A DNA stretch of 64,000 bases from Lethocerus indicus (Eukaryota; Arthropoda; Insecta; Hemiptera; Belostomatidae). The stretch spans positions 11,807,575-11,871,574 of the forward strand of contig JACDQD010000005.1 in assembly GCA_019843655.1 (NCBI GenBank), read 5' to 3'. A program made the translations under genes and the position numbers. A model generated the notes under the pieces. The model was not told the origin of the DNA and did not search any database. It was given only the letters and a program-made list of their open reading frames with translations. Shown one piece after another: positions 1 through 11,865 of this stretch. Every line of letters begins with the position of its first letter. Positions within the stretch are counted from its first letter, which is position 1.

Positions 1-3000
1 AAAGACAAACTCAAATCAAGCCTGAGATTTTTTCTCATCAACAGATACCGATAAGGCACAGTAATAAGGCTGATTTCCACCGACTAATACTTACCGCAAT
101 GAGACTCATGAGTGAACAATTTATAGCAGAACTAATAATGACCAGACCCCCCTCTTGCCAATTAATATAAAAAATATAATAATGTACTTTTCTATAGCTG
201 TCTCTTTTTGTTTGTCTTAAATAAATTCTAAAGGTTCAACAATGCCACGAAACTTTACTGTACCTTGCTTCTTCAGGGGCCATATTCCGCCGACCAAATA
301 ATATGGTCACTACTGGCCCATAACTTAAAATATCTATATTTAATATTGTATTTTTTTATCCACAATTACATTGTTTTCACGAAACCTATTCTCAACAAAT
401 AATGGCACGAGTTGCACGCATTATTAAATTAATTGCCCTTATTTTGTCAGTATACAACACCGAAAAAGGGGAGAAAGGGGTAAAAAAGTGATTTGACCTA
501 AACGGGAAATATACTTTAGTGGTATATAATTTTCTAAATCATACTTATTCAGCGCATTATATAAAGATTATAATTTTATAATAGGCATGCCGTAAATTAT
601 ATCAATTTGTTGCCAACTCCTTTCAGCGGGGTTCAACAATTATTTACCTCAATTTCCCGGGCTAATTGACGCCCTCGCGGCGAATACTGAACGGGGATAC
701 GGCGCGAGCTCGGTAAAGATGATTTTTAAGGTTGAAAAATAATTTTTCCAGTTCTCTCGCCGAGGGGTCAATATTGTTAACGATTTGTTCCGTTAAAGGT
801 TAATAGTGTTAAACACGCAGGCTTCCTCTTCTTTTACAGTCGCCGTGGACGGGAATGGGAAGGGGGACATTAGAGGCGAGCGGGCGGCCCTGAGAAAATA
901 ACAAGGAATTATTACGGCCGACCATCGGGAGGATCCATCAGTGCCGGCAAGGGCTCCACGGAGCGGACCTTACCCGCCTTGACCGGAAATCGGTTCATTC
1001 GGGTATTCATTCATTAAATATCCGCTTGTTAAACTTTCCAAATACTAGACTAATTTATTTATTAATTCGAATGTGATAAATTGATTTCCCAGCGGGAGCG
1101 AGTCTGAAGTTCTGCTCACACAACCAAATTAGCCATTCGCCTTAATAATTTAACAGTTTATACGAAGTATTAATTGCCAAAATTACTATTGATGCTTTTG
1201 CAATTATCTTTCACATTTCAAAACAAAATTTAGTAGAGCTGATAATTTCTTCACTTGTTCACTTTATCTTTGATACAACCGCCGCGTAATATGTGAACTT
1301 TGGAAACGAATCGAAGGAGTTTAAAAATTGTTTCTTTTGTAGCATATATATTTGTATATAAATTCCTATTTGGTGAGAGGGGCGCATGATTGATAGTTGC
1401 CAATCACACGGAGGAGTGCCCATTGTCGATGCATTGGAAGAACGGCTAATTAGGGAGTGCTGGCGAAGGAGGTATCGGTAATCCATTAACAATAAAAGGC
1501 AATAGGGTAAAAATAAAGGACGGAAAAAGGAAATGATGGTACCCGGCTCATAAACGCAAGGGAAAACGGTCACGAGCGGCGCGGCGAGAACACGCGACGT
1601 CCTAGCGTCGTCATTCCAACCGGCCTAGACCTGTCTTGAAAGTGAACACTATTTTACATTCCCCTCTCCTCGTCCAAAGTAAAAGTTCATTATTAATAGC
1701 GCCCACAATTCTGTTGGAAACATCAATTTCTGTAAGCCCACATCTCCATTAAGCAGTATAAATACGCTAGTTAAGTGTGTGCTTACTGAAAGGAGGAAGA
1801 ATGGGACCGTGTACTGCGCTATACGACGAAGCCAGAAGAGACCTCGTGACAGCTGTGGGCGTACGCTTTATAACGCTCGGGATCGAGTTATACCAATTGT
1901 GCCGAACGAGGATTCGCAGGGAGAAAACAACGTCAGGAATGAGCCCACGATGAATCAATGAGCTTAGAATTTAAGTTTCAGGAACCTGTCGCCAGTTAGT
2001 ATTCATGCGAAAATTTCACCAGAAGGGGGAATGAATTTAAAAAAAAAGAATAATACCCGTTATAATAAACTCCAAGGCATGGACGCACATTGTTAAGGGG
2101 CTATTTATCTAAATCAATTTTCATGTTCAACCAGATGTTCGCCTTCAACTGGACTTTATTACCGGAAGACTTAACTTTGAACTGGAATCGGTAAAATTGA
2201 TTAAAAATATATTCGGGTATATTTTACTGTTACAAATTAATCTAAAAAATTTTCTTACCGAAATGGACTACTCGAATCGTTTTTACTGGTCACGAATATC
2301 GATGATGAAACGGACATTATAAAAGACTTCATTTGACAAACTGTTCGGCAATTCACAATCGGGCTCCCGTTCACTCAGGAAGATAGAAACTGTGTCAACT
2401 TCGATTCGTCCAAAATTCACCCCAGACAGTTGAAGATGGCCCGGCGGTCCATGGCGAATGGAGGGGAAAGAAATGGAAAAATCGAACTCGATCTCTACGG
2501 CATGATTTGAATGCCCTACCGGCGCTGTGGGCGAACGGGCGACCTCTACCCAGATTCTCACGAGCTCGTAAAGAACTCAGCGGTTCTGTGCAATCTTATT
2601 GTGTTGCGAGAGAACACCCGGGAGAATATATTAGCCTTGCCTCCCCGCCTGAGCGGCGTTACTATCCGCGGTGATACGTCCCGGCTTCCAACCGTCGTAT
2701 GACACTTACCCCCTCCCTCTTCGAACTTCCAGATCGAGTAAACAGGCGTGGACAAAAGTTAGTGATACTCCAAACATTGGCGGAAAACCGAACCAATCCT
2801 ATAAATAATAATAACATAATTTCATCATTTAAATTCTAATATAGCCGATCAATTATATTCAACATTATTACAAAGACATGTAAGAAATGAAACATGTATT
2901 CGTTACATCACACGAACCGTCAATTCTGTGATTCTCCGAAAATTCTAACGATGCAATTCTGGATTGCAATCGGTGGTATAATTGTTTAAATTGCTTTCAT

Positions 3001-4174
3001 CTTGAATTTATCTCTAAAAGATAAATACCGGCCAATTATTAACTTGAGAAGCACGTTTGGGATATCAAATCTTGGGTATCAGTAGCATACCGTTGTAAAT
3101 CAGTCAGGTATTGGAGCATGCACTGTGCTGCTCTATATCGGACGTATTGCAAGGTGTTTCTTTTCGCTCCCGCCGGCGGAATAAAATAAAGGCTCACCGT
3201 GTTCGATTATCGGCCGTCTGAAACGGCTGTTTCAGACGACGATTCGGACCAAAGGCAGAGCCCCGCGGGTAATACCCGCCGGCACCGTGTCTCTCTCTAT
3301 ATGGAAAACGGTTCAAAGAAACCGAAGCGAGACGGCGCCCCGTTAATTTATCTTCGGTCCGAGCGGAGGAAATCTCTTCCCAGAAAGGTTCGTCACCGAG
3401 CGGAGCTGACCTCGTTCGGACGGCCGCCACTCGAGGTGTCCATTACCCGGGCCCGGGCCCGCCGAGGATGAGTTAGAGAGGGCGACATAACGAGACGCTA
3501 ATTTAAGCACCACGTCCGTCCGCCCGTCTCCCGAGGCCTATGACAGGGCCTAGCGGACCTCTTCTGCGACTAACGCCGGAAACACATGCCAAGCCCCTGT
3601 CCTATGCCTCCGTGTCACTTACTAATTACGTACGAGTGACAATTTCCAAAATCTATACCTGGATTAAACCGATATTTTTTACCACTCCAGTAACCGGAGG
3701 TTTGGTAATACGAGAATAATGACGGAATTAATTATTCATTAACTAGCAAATATACAGCAGCGTTGCATTATAGTGAATACCTAAGCAGCGGATCGCTTTT
3801 CACAATGTGACATTAATTTGCTTGCAGTCTCTATATGGAGAGTACAGGTATAAATTCTGATGTGGATTTATGACACATATACACGTATACTAATACATGT
3901 CCTGTTCTCTCATGTTTGTATTTTCTGAACTGCCTTTTATTGAATACTGTAAGGATACCATAAATTGAGTGATAATTTAATGTAAAGATTAATTAGTTAT
4001 ATGCGGATTTTGTTTAAATATTTTTTTCTATATTGTTTTCACTGAACGAAATGTTATACTATATAAGTGATCGGTTAATGGCACGGTAATTTACCAGCAA
4101 TGGCATTTCCGACTCATTCGCGCAAATTCGTGTTAGTCAGTGCAGGTGTGTTGTCCCAGGTGTTTAAAAACATG

Positions 4175-4177
<3 letters not shown>
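1..4177. other. non-coding stretch, no gene recognised
   Basis: I find no convincing exon on either strand. Open frames here are short (at most about 100 codons), overlap each other on opposite strands and match no family I know. The sequence is mainly AT-rich, with CpG-dense GC-rich blocks at about 660-980 and 3190-3560. A perfect 10-bp inverted repeat (3215-3238) sits in the second block. Confidence 0.6.
3215..3238. repeat. perfect inverted repeat, 10-bp arms
   Basis: The arms are cgtctgaaac (3215-3224) and gtttcagacg (3229-3238), separated by the loop ggct. They would form a stable hairpin in either strand's transcript. It lies in a GC-rich block with no gene. A function is not evident. 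Confidence 0.85.

Positions 4178-4232
<55 letters not shown>
4178..4232. repeat. (TA)n microsatellite
   Basis: An uninterrupted alternating TA run of 55 bp. It creates a spurious YIYIYI open frame on the plus strand. Confidence 0.97.
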
Positions 4233-4238
<6 letters not shown>

Positions 4239-4712
4239 TATTTATTTATTTCTTATCACTAATGATGAAAAATCTCTGTAGGTCGTCTAAGATTGTTCTA
4301 CGTTATCTTTTTTCTATTAGATATGCAATTACTAGTAATTGTACTAAAAAAATGGCAGCAGTCAACAAATCCTACGGCAGGTGAAGATGTTTCGCACTTT
4401 TCTCATACCGGAGGAATAATGCTAGTTCTTTCGAAAATCCTGTTACTGAATACAAGGGGAGAATCTCGATTACACGACCTTCAGCAATCCGTTATACCCG
4501 TTTATCCACCATTGTTATACAACTTGCTATTTGCAGCCTTCCTCCGCTATCGCCACAAGGAAGAAAACGGAGAATAAACTTCAACAGTTCATTTGGCGGA
4601 TCGTCCCTCGGAATTCCTTTTCAACTATTTTACCATTCACGGAATATTGCGGCGAGATACCGGTTTTGTTTACTCTTTCCCTGGCTCCTAATAACAGACT
4701 AATATTCATTCC

Positions 4713-5119
4713 TTATTTGAAAGGATTGCTGCATATCCTATCAAACTTCCTAAACAATTTAAGATACCTGTTTTGGGGTACCAGGATTTGTGATATTCAA
4801 TCACTTTGGGAATTTCCTTTCTCATTTAATATATTCTTTTGATTGTTCATGAATATGTCCATGTTTTCTATTACGTACGTCTCTTTGCCTTCCCTGCCTG
4901 GGTACATTAAAGATTTATTGATGTTTTTTATTTCCTGGCCGGAGAGGATATATCATCCTCTCCGGTTGGCGAAGTCGGACTCAGCATTATATTTTATTGC
5001 TTTTATGTGCTCTATTTGTACCCATCCCCTATTTTTGGCCCAGTTTGACCGATGTATACTCCATCACATGTCCATGCGACTGATCGCACATCGGATCCTG
5101 GTTTTCGGTTTGTGGTAAG
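4713..5119 (-). pseudogene. decayed retroelement GIY-YIG endonuclease domain (Penelope-like type)
   Basis: Read on the minus strand, 5039-5059 encodes VYIGQTG, preceded by a TCDG. This is the classic start of a GIY-YIG nuclease domain as carried at the C-terminus of Penelope-like and related retroelement polyproteins. After one frameshift (about 5025-5038) the next frame reads IEHIKAIKYNAES (from 5015 downwards), matching the R/K-x-EH-x-x-AI-x-x-N pattern of this domain. The same frame then runs through a TGA to YVIENMDIF and ILNEK, which resemble the usual end of such ORFs, then a TGA at 4797-4799, ISQILVPQNRY and a final TAA at 4713-4715. No reverse transcriptase is visible upstream (5120-6000), so this is a 5'-truncated, inactive fragment with a frameshift and two in-frame stops. 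The plus-strand open frames at 4531-5118 are its shadows. The family assignment comes from motifs I recognise, not from a search. Confidence 0.6.
4939..4965. repeat. perfect inverted repeat, 11-bp arms
   Basis: Arm ccggagaggat (4939-4949), loop atatc (4950-4954), arm atcctctccgg (4955-4965). It falls inside the GIY-YIG remnant, over the in-frame TGA that interrupts the frame. Confidence 0.85.
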
Positions 5120-5520
5120 CCCCAACGAAACATCAACCCTATTACTCATTTGGAGTAGTATTCAGATTATTATCAAGATTATTGTCCACTAAAATGCATA
5201 ATAAACTGAACTGTATCCATTGAATTGTAGGGTGAAAACTGAAATGACTCGGGTCGCCCTGAAATATTAAAGAGCGCCTAAAATAAATGACAAACGATAC
5301 TGGTCGTCGGGGTGAACAATAAAAAGGACGCTCTCCCAAAACCCGGCTTCTCCCCGTGCTTCAATTTAAGAATTCATTAATTTCTTTATAATCCTCCTTC
5401 ACGGTTCGGAGCGAGTAAAAAAGTCATTTACGATTGGGACCCGAAGGTCCCATTAAAGCGCCAGATCCCAGGCGATAGGAGGCCGCGATCATAACGTTTT
5501 ATGATCCGAAATGCATACCT

Positions 5521-5550
5521 GGGGGGGAACCTCTGGGGACGGGGGTGGGG
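5521..5550 (+). other. potential G-quadruplex
   Basis: Four G-runs of 7, 4, 5 and 4 lie within 30 bases with short spacers. This fits the usual four-run rule for a possible intramolecular quadruplex. Nothing in the context assigns it a role. Confidence 0.5.
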
Positions 5551-7915
5551 ATGCGCTTATCGGGTCCAGATGGGAATGGGATTGCATCAATCAGGCCGGA
5601 AACGAATGGGACCGGCCCGGATAAAAATCGCCGACGAATCCCCCCCGGCCGACCTGGCCTTATGTCTTTCTCAATTACACCGAACGATCTTTGACATTAT
5701 ATTAAGTAGCCCTGTCCCACGATTACAGGACGGCGCGGCCTTAATTTTTTATTATCCAACGGTCGTTCCTTTAATTCAAAGATAATCTTGTCCAAAGAAA
5801 ATACTTGAGAAAACGATACGTATTCGATAGATCTCCTTTGCTCCCAAATTCTTCTAGGCTATAAAGAATGTTCGATCAAATAAGGAAATAAATGTTCAGA
5901 TAAATTCCAGACAAAATTGCTCCAACCGTCTGAAAAACCGAAATTGGTCGGCCAATAAAGCACCTGTTCAGCCCTATTTTTAGCCATCGGGGGGTTCCGG
6001 CATTGGAACGATTCGTCGTGATACCCTTCGTTGGGGCGGCGGCTGACGTCCGCGGCCGAAATATGCGGAAGGGAGTGAAAGAGGGAAGAGGTCGGCAACA
6101 GGGTCCCGGGGGGAGGAACAACGGGAAACTCGACGGGGGGTCGGGCCGGTAAGGACCCGACCGTCCCTGGTAATGGTAATACTCATGAGCTCATGTTTGC
6201 CCAACCGATTAGAGAGCCCAATGATAATGGGCTTTCAGAGTCGTGCTCGGATCGATCATCGTCATTCTCGATGATCTATTGCTTTTACAACCTCGGCGCT
6301 AATCATTCCTTAATATCTGTTTGGAAAAGAATATTTTAATGAAGATTTCAACGGTACCAAATCCCCCCACCCTCGAACAAAGCGACGACGAATAGAACAA
6401 TGGCTGTTCGACTGCAGAGCACTAATGTGTCCCTCTAATGATGTTCGCACTGTTTGAACGCACCAAAAGCTCGACATTCGCGTTTATCATAAATGAAGAT
6501 ATGGGCTTTATCTGATTATAGTAGAATTACACATTCCATTAGGTGGGTTTGTCCATCACGGTCGAGGAATACCATTCTGGTCCATTATTGAAGATAAATC
6601 TCTTACTTAGGCAAACGGTAGACAAACGGGTAGTCGTAACTGAAAATGAGACCTCCATTACTTATTTTATCTAATGGGATAGTAATTGGTAATATTTTAT
6701 TTTAACTATAATACGAGGTAAGAATACTGTCATATTTTGGATTTTGTGGTCCTCGCTGCTACTCCAGACCCGAAAATTCTACTTGAACGCATTTAAATTT
6801 TAGATTAATGGTATGTGGAGTGTATTTCATATTGGCAATGGGGGATTAAAAATAATGGATAAACTGTTTGGAGCGTGGTTGAATCGTGTGAGGTCCATGT
6901 GTGTTAGGTCGGAGGCGGGGGCGGGGGCGTTGCGGCATTCCTGAGCATATTCCTCCGCTTCTTTCTCGGTCCACCTCTCCGGTCGGAGGGCTGTTTATCT
7001 TGAGCTGGATATGGGGCCCTTCCCAATCTCTTTCTCACATTCCCCTACTCGTACTTTATAGCGTTATTGATGATGCCGGTCCGGCCCCTCCTGCTCCCCT
7101 CACGAGGGGTCAAGGGTCGCCCCGCCACCCAGCACCGGATCTCGGCCCCGGCTCCTAGCCAACGACAAACCTGCGATTTATGTCTTTATTCCGTACGAAA
7201 TCTCGGCGTCTTATTAATCCGCATTATCGTCGGCGCGGTGTCTGACCCGCCTCTCCGGGTGTGGCCGTGGACCGGGCCCTCCGTCCGGGGAGGATGCGGA
7301 AAAGGTAAATGTCCCTCGTGTAATAAATCCGAAATATATCTTCGGCGTATTTTATTGCCGGACAGTAAAATACGAAGGAAAGGAAGCAGGAGGAAGAGGA
7401 ATGGACTTCCTCGAGAGGATGAAGAAGATCGGAGAGGAAGAACGCTCGAGAATACTCGGGTTTTGTTTTTCTTCACCCATGATTCATTACTTTTAAATAC
7501 CGTGTTACATGAATAACCGAGTTGCACTTATCGTACATCGATATCCAATCGGAAATTTCGAAAACTCTTCGACGACGTGAGACTTCATACTATCTAATGA
7601 ATCCGTCAAAAATAAAATGGAATGATTGAAAGTACGCTCTACTATTGTGACGGTAGATACCGAAATGTATTTTAGAAGTAACAAGTACAAATAGAAATAG
7701 CACTAGGTTACGTTGTAGAAGTTTCATTGTGTCTCCACATTCTAATCATTCAATCCTTATCATTAAAAGTTATATCACCTGTGAAACATCCTGTCATCAC
7801 CGCCACTCCGCTGCTACTCTCCATTTGAGTTCCATTAAACCTTAATTGTAAGCCATCTAATAGTTCCTCCTAGGTTGATTTTTATTACTCGAGGTTCTGG
7901 CATTACCCACTTGAG

Positions 7916-7917
<2 letters not shown>

Positions 7918-7953
<36 letters not shown>
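7918..7953. repeat. (TA)n microsatellite
   Basis: An uninterrupted alternating AT run of 36 bp. Confidence 0.97.
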
Positions 7954-7955
<2 letters not shown>

Positions 7956-10900
7956 TTTCAATTTGACAGTCGTGTGCGAGTGGAGACGGAAAGTCGTATA
8001 AACGATGATACTTGGAAAATTGTGTTACATAATCTTTCGAGAGCCAAACGTTTTATTTTTATGAAATAAAAATTTTTAAAAGTTGTTTCGCTATAACGCC
8101 AGGAGTCTGGACTGCGTCATAATAATTCCGATCATACCTCGATTTCTTATTGCTTCTAATTACTTGAAAGTAAAATAATCATAAATTTGCCTCATTATAG
8201 AGGACGTAATCTCATCGAATAGAGGGAGGTATGACGCCGGTGGAAAATTGCTGGGTGAAATCTGAGTGTACCGCTGAGAAATGTATCTTATATTAATTTA
8301 GCACAATGTTTAAGACAACGCTCAATCCATCCAATTCTATTAGTAATACGCCCCGTTATTATTTTCCTTAATACAAAACCCAATAGTGTGACAAGGCACG
8401 TCCATAGTTAACCGTTTGAATTTGCTTACTGAATAGGTAATGAAATGTGCGCAAAACCTTCCATCGACTAGCCAACATATATCTAATGTATTACTTGTGG
8501 TCTGTGAAAGTAAACAATTCACTAGAGCAGACTACATACGTAGTCACGTTCTCTGGAGATTTATGCGACCGTGGTTTTTAAATTGATTCAGTGCACTGAA
8601 CGAGGGTTAAAAATAAAGGCCCTCTAAATAATTAATTACCGTTTATGTTGTACAATCAACGATATTTCACGTTCTACATTTTATTCGTGTTATTTTGCAA
8701 AACACCCGGTTGAATATACCGTGCCCTATTCTGATTAATATGAAATAATGATATTAATACCATTTCTCTTTTTCAGATTAATAACTTTGCTTCTCTTCGT
8801 CTGAAGCGTATTAGTGATTTATAAACCTAAGAGCATTATTTTTATTTTGTACTGTTTATATAACATTTTGTATAACATTGTCGTAATTTCGTACACATAT
8901 ATTTTTCCCAGAATAGCTTTTGCGCACAATTCTCACACTTTTCATTTCACACAATTCTCATATTTATATCTGTAGTAATTTAGTGAAAAGGCATCCAGAA
9001 TGACCAAGCTCGCCAGCGGGAATGCCGGCGGAATTCTATCGGCGATGAGGTAAATCCTAAATTAACAGGAGAGAGAAGATTGAAAATTGCAATTGGCCAA
9101 CGGACGGTTCAAATCATTATAATTTCTTCGCACTTGGGTGAGATGCGGGACGATTGGAAATGGGCGGATAAAAAATGAACGCGGTTGCAACTGGGAGACG
9201 ATCCACCTTGTATAATAGATAAGTTGTGTGGCTCAGCGCCAATATTGTCCCGCTCGTGAATGTATTTTAATGCAGCCATTATTGTCTGTGCTCGGTGATC
9301 AACCGCGGAAATACACTGTTCACTCTTCTCCAACTACCACTGCCAACCACAATCCTGCAATTCAACCGTATTCTCTTTCTGAAGACATATACGAAAACGA
9401 AAAATTCGTACGAGAACTAAGTTTCTTTGGGAACAATTTCATGATGATAATAATAGGCACTGAACACAAGTATTATTTATTTCATTTATTCCAATTTATG
9501 AACTCCTTGCATTGTAATTTTACAAATATCTCTTAAAATGTGTGCAATTATCCTTATTATTTAAAAAGCTATTATCTATCGTATAATCGGATAAATTACA
9601 TCAAAGACACGCGGTGCTGACATTCGCAAAAATGACTAATAACCCTTAAGGGCCCATGTTTAAATCGTAGACCTTTCTCACAATATTCCTGCTTGTCGAA
9701 GAATCAAAAATAAAAACAATCATGAATATTAATTATCAATTAGAACGTCAAAATCACCGTTCAACACTGATGCACCTTTCCTACAGTTTATTGTGAACCG
9801 CCGCTAGATGTCGTAGTCTGTTTCTCGCACCTCGCACGCGTTACATCTGTTCTCATCTCAAACTTGTATCTCTCAAGCTGAAAGAAGATCATAAATAAGC
9901 CGTCGATCTGTTTCTTGACATATTATATAAAACCGGTGTAGATTGGCGCCAAACGAGTGGAGACACGAAATTTCATATGAGCCCATTTAAGCTCTCAGGC
10001 GGAGGGGCGGTGTCAATAGTCCGGGGTAGGTTGTTCAGGTGTGAGCAATATGTGTTTTGGAGGCGATATAAGCGGTCGGTTATTGTATTATGCAGAAAAA
10101 AAGCTATAATAATAGGGGAGGTTTTGACATTTCGAGCGTGGAACGAATCAGTGACAGGCGATCTCGTTAATTTCGACACGAGGCGTCAGTCATGTGTTCC
10201 GGTACACGACCGGCTGAAAATCACCTTTCGAATGCGTCGGGCCGGGTCGCTCCGTTCTCATACGCTCGACGGTCCATACACACACATGCTGGAAAGCGGG
10301 GTGATCCTATCGCAGGCTCCCGCCTACAAGCTCTTTTTCCTTTTAAAAAGCCGCAAATCCGGCTGCAAATGGAACTGCCGGAAAAGTCGCTCGTCCCTCA
10401 CCTGCACTACAGACTTCAGGAGGCAACGTGTTACAGAAAACAGGAACAGAGTACGATGAATGCTTTCTGTACACTACAATAAATGGCCACGCAATGTGTG
10501 AATCTAGACCGGGTAAAATGGGTAAAACACGTCTCAAGTTGGTGCCTCCTAACACCTAGCAGCAAGTCGAGTTAGATGTGAACTATTCCGTGAGTAGACA
10601 GAAATCCGTGACAATGTTCAAAAATTAAAAGGTATTTTCGTTACAAAAATGGATAATTCCGAAGATAGAAGATGAAGGTGATTACTAACATGGTGCATTG
10701 ACCGGACAAGTTTCATTATAGTCCGGATGACAATAATAAAATTAAATCGACACGATGAGAAAACATTAAATGGCCTCTAGAATCTTATCGCAGTCGATCG
10801 ACCCGCATACACAGTATGCCGAGATCCTACATGGGGGTCCGCATTGCCTCGTTCTCTTCCTATCGAGGCTTGAAAACGATTTCCGATCCCCGAGTACTCA

Positions 10901-11601
10901 ATAAATACTACCGATATCGGGGAAAAAAACTATTTATCGGTGATTTCTTCGATCGAGGTTAGCGCCGCTATCGCCTCTATTAAGACTAGGGCCTGGGCGA
11001 GGACCGTCTTCGCGCCGCAGCGTTTCTCCTTTAAAGGAAAAGGCCCCGGGACAATTAGTCAGCCGGCCTCGGGACGGATAAAAACTGGATCCTTTATAGA
11101 GAGATTAAATTCGTTCCGCGTTTCTTCTATATTCGATGCCATTTTTTTGCCCCATCCGAAGCACGGGGAGCAGGGACGATTTACCGGATTAGGACTATAG
11201 ACGGGAAGCGTGTACCCGCCGGATCTTGTCTTTAAAATTGATTGTATGTCTATATTTGTGGCGTCATCCGCTTTTGGGGGCAGACAGAAGGCAAAGGAGA
11301 AAAAAAGGAGTAGATCCGCACTCCGATTATAGTGCACAACGTTCTGCCATTCCGACTGTGTACTGGAAAAATTTAGACCTAGCTCCGGTATAATATGTCA
11401 TCAATGGAAATGGGCCCAGTCGCGGGGGGATACGAACAGATGTGAGTGCTCTCGATTAAAACTGCATCTGTGCAAAGTTCCAATCGAATTTTGCAACTTA
11501 ATCAGGTAAACTTAATGACGAAGACATTTCTTACTAGGAAGTCGAATACTCGGACTATGATTTTGTTCTCGACTGTTCTTTAACTGGATTTTTTTTTCAG
11601 T

Positions 11602-11865
11602 TTCAGAGATATTCCCGCTCTAGGAATTAGACAACGCAGGGATACCAGAAGTAAACCGACAGCCCTACATACAGTACTCACTGTTACTGTCCCTGAGAAG
11701 GAGCCTTCGGCCCAGACGGTAGTGGTCGCGAATACATCTGTGTCTTCCTTTGGAGAACCTTGAGGTTTCTGTTCGGATGGCTTACAGCTGTCTCCAGCGA
11801 CCTCCGACCCTGAGGACGTCCTCGACCTTGAGGAGGACTTAGTGGTTTACCCTAACTTCCTGTAA
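11602..11865 (+). other. coding-like open frame with one internal stop
   Basis: After a strong acceptor-like tract (T-run then cag ending at 11600), one frame reads 53 codons beginning FRDIPALGIRQRR to a TGA (11761-11763), then 33 more codons ending in an acidic stretch (PEDVLDLEEDL) before TAA (11863-11865). The minus strand is also partly open. No family is recognised. It could be a worn transposon or gene fragment, or chance. Confidence 0.2.

Noticed and set aside
9977..10459. 160-codon plus-strand open frame, among the longest in the non-coding part
   Set aside because: No recognisable motif, overlapped by open frames in other phases and on the other strand, and a frame of this length is about what chance gives in 55 kb at this base composition.
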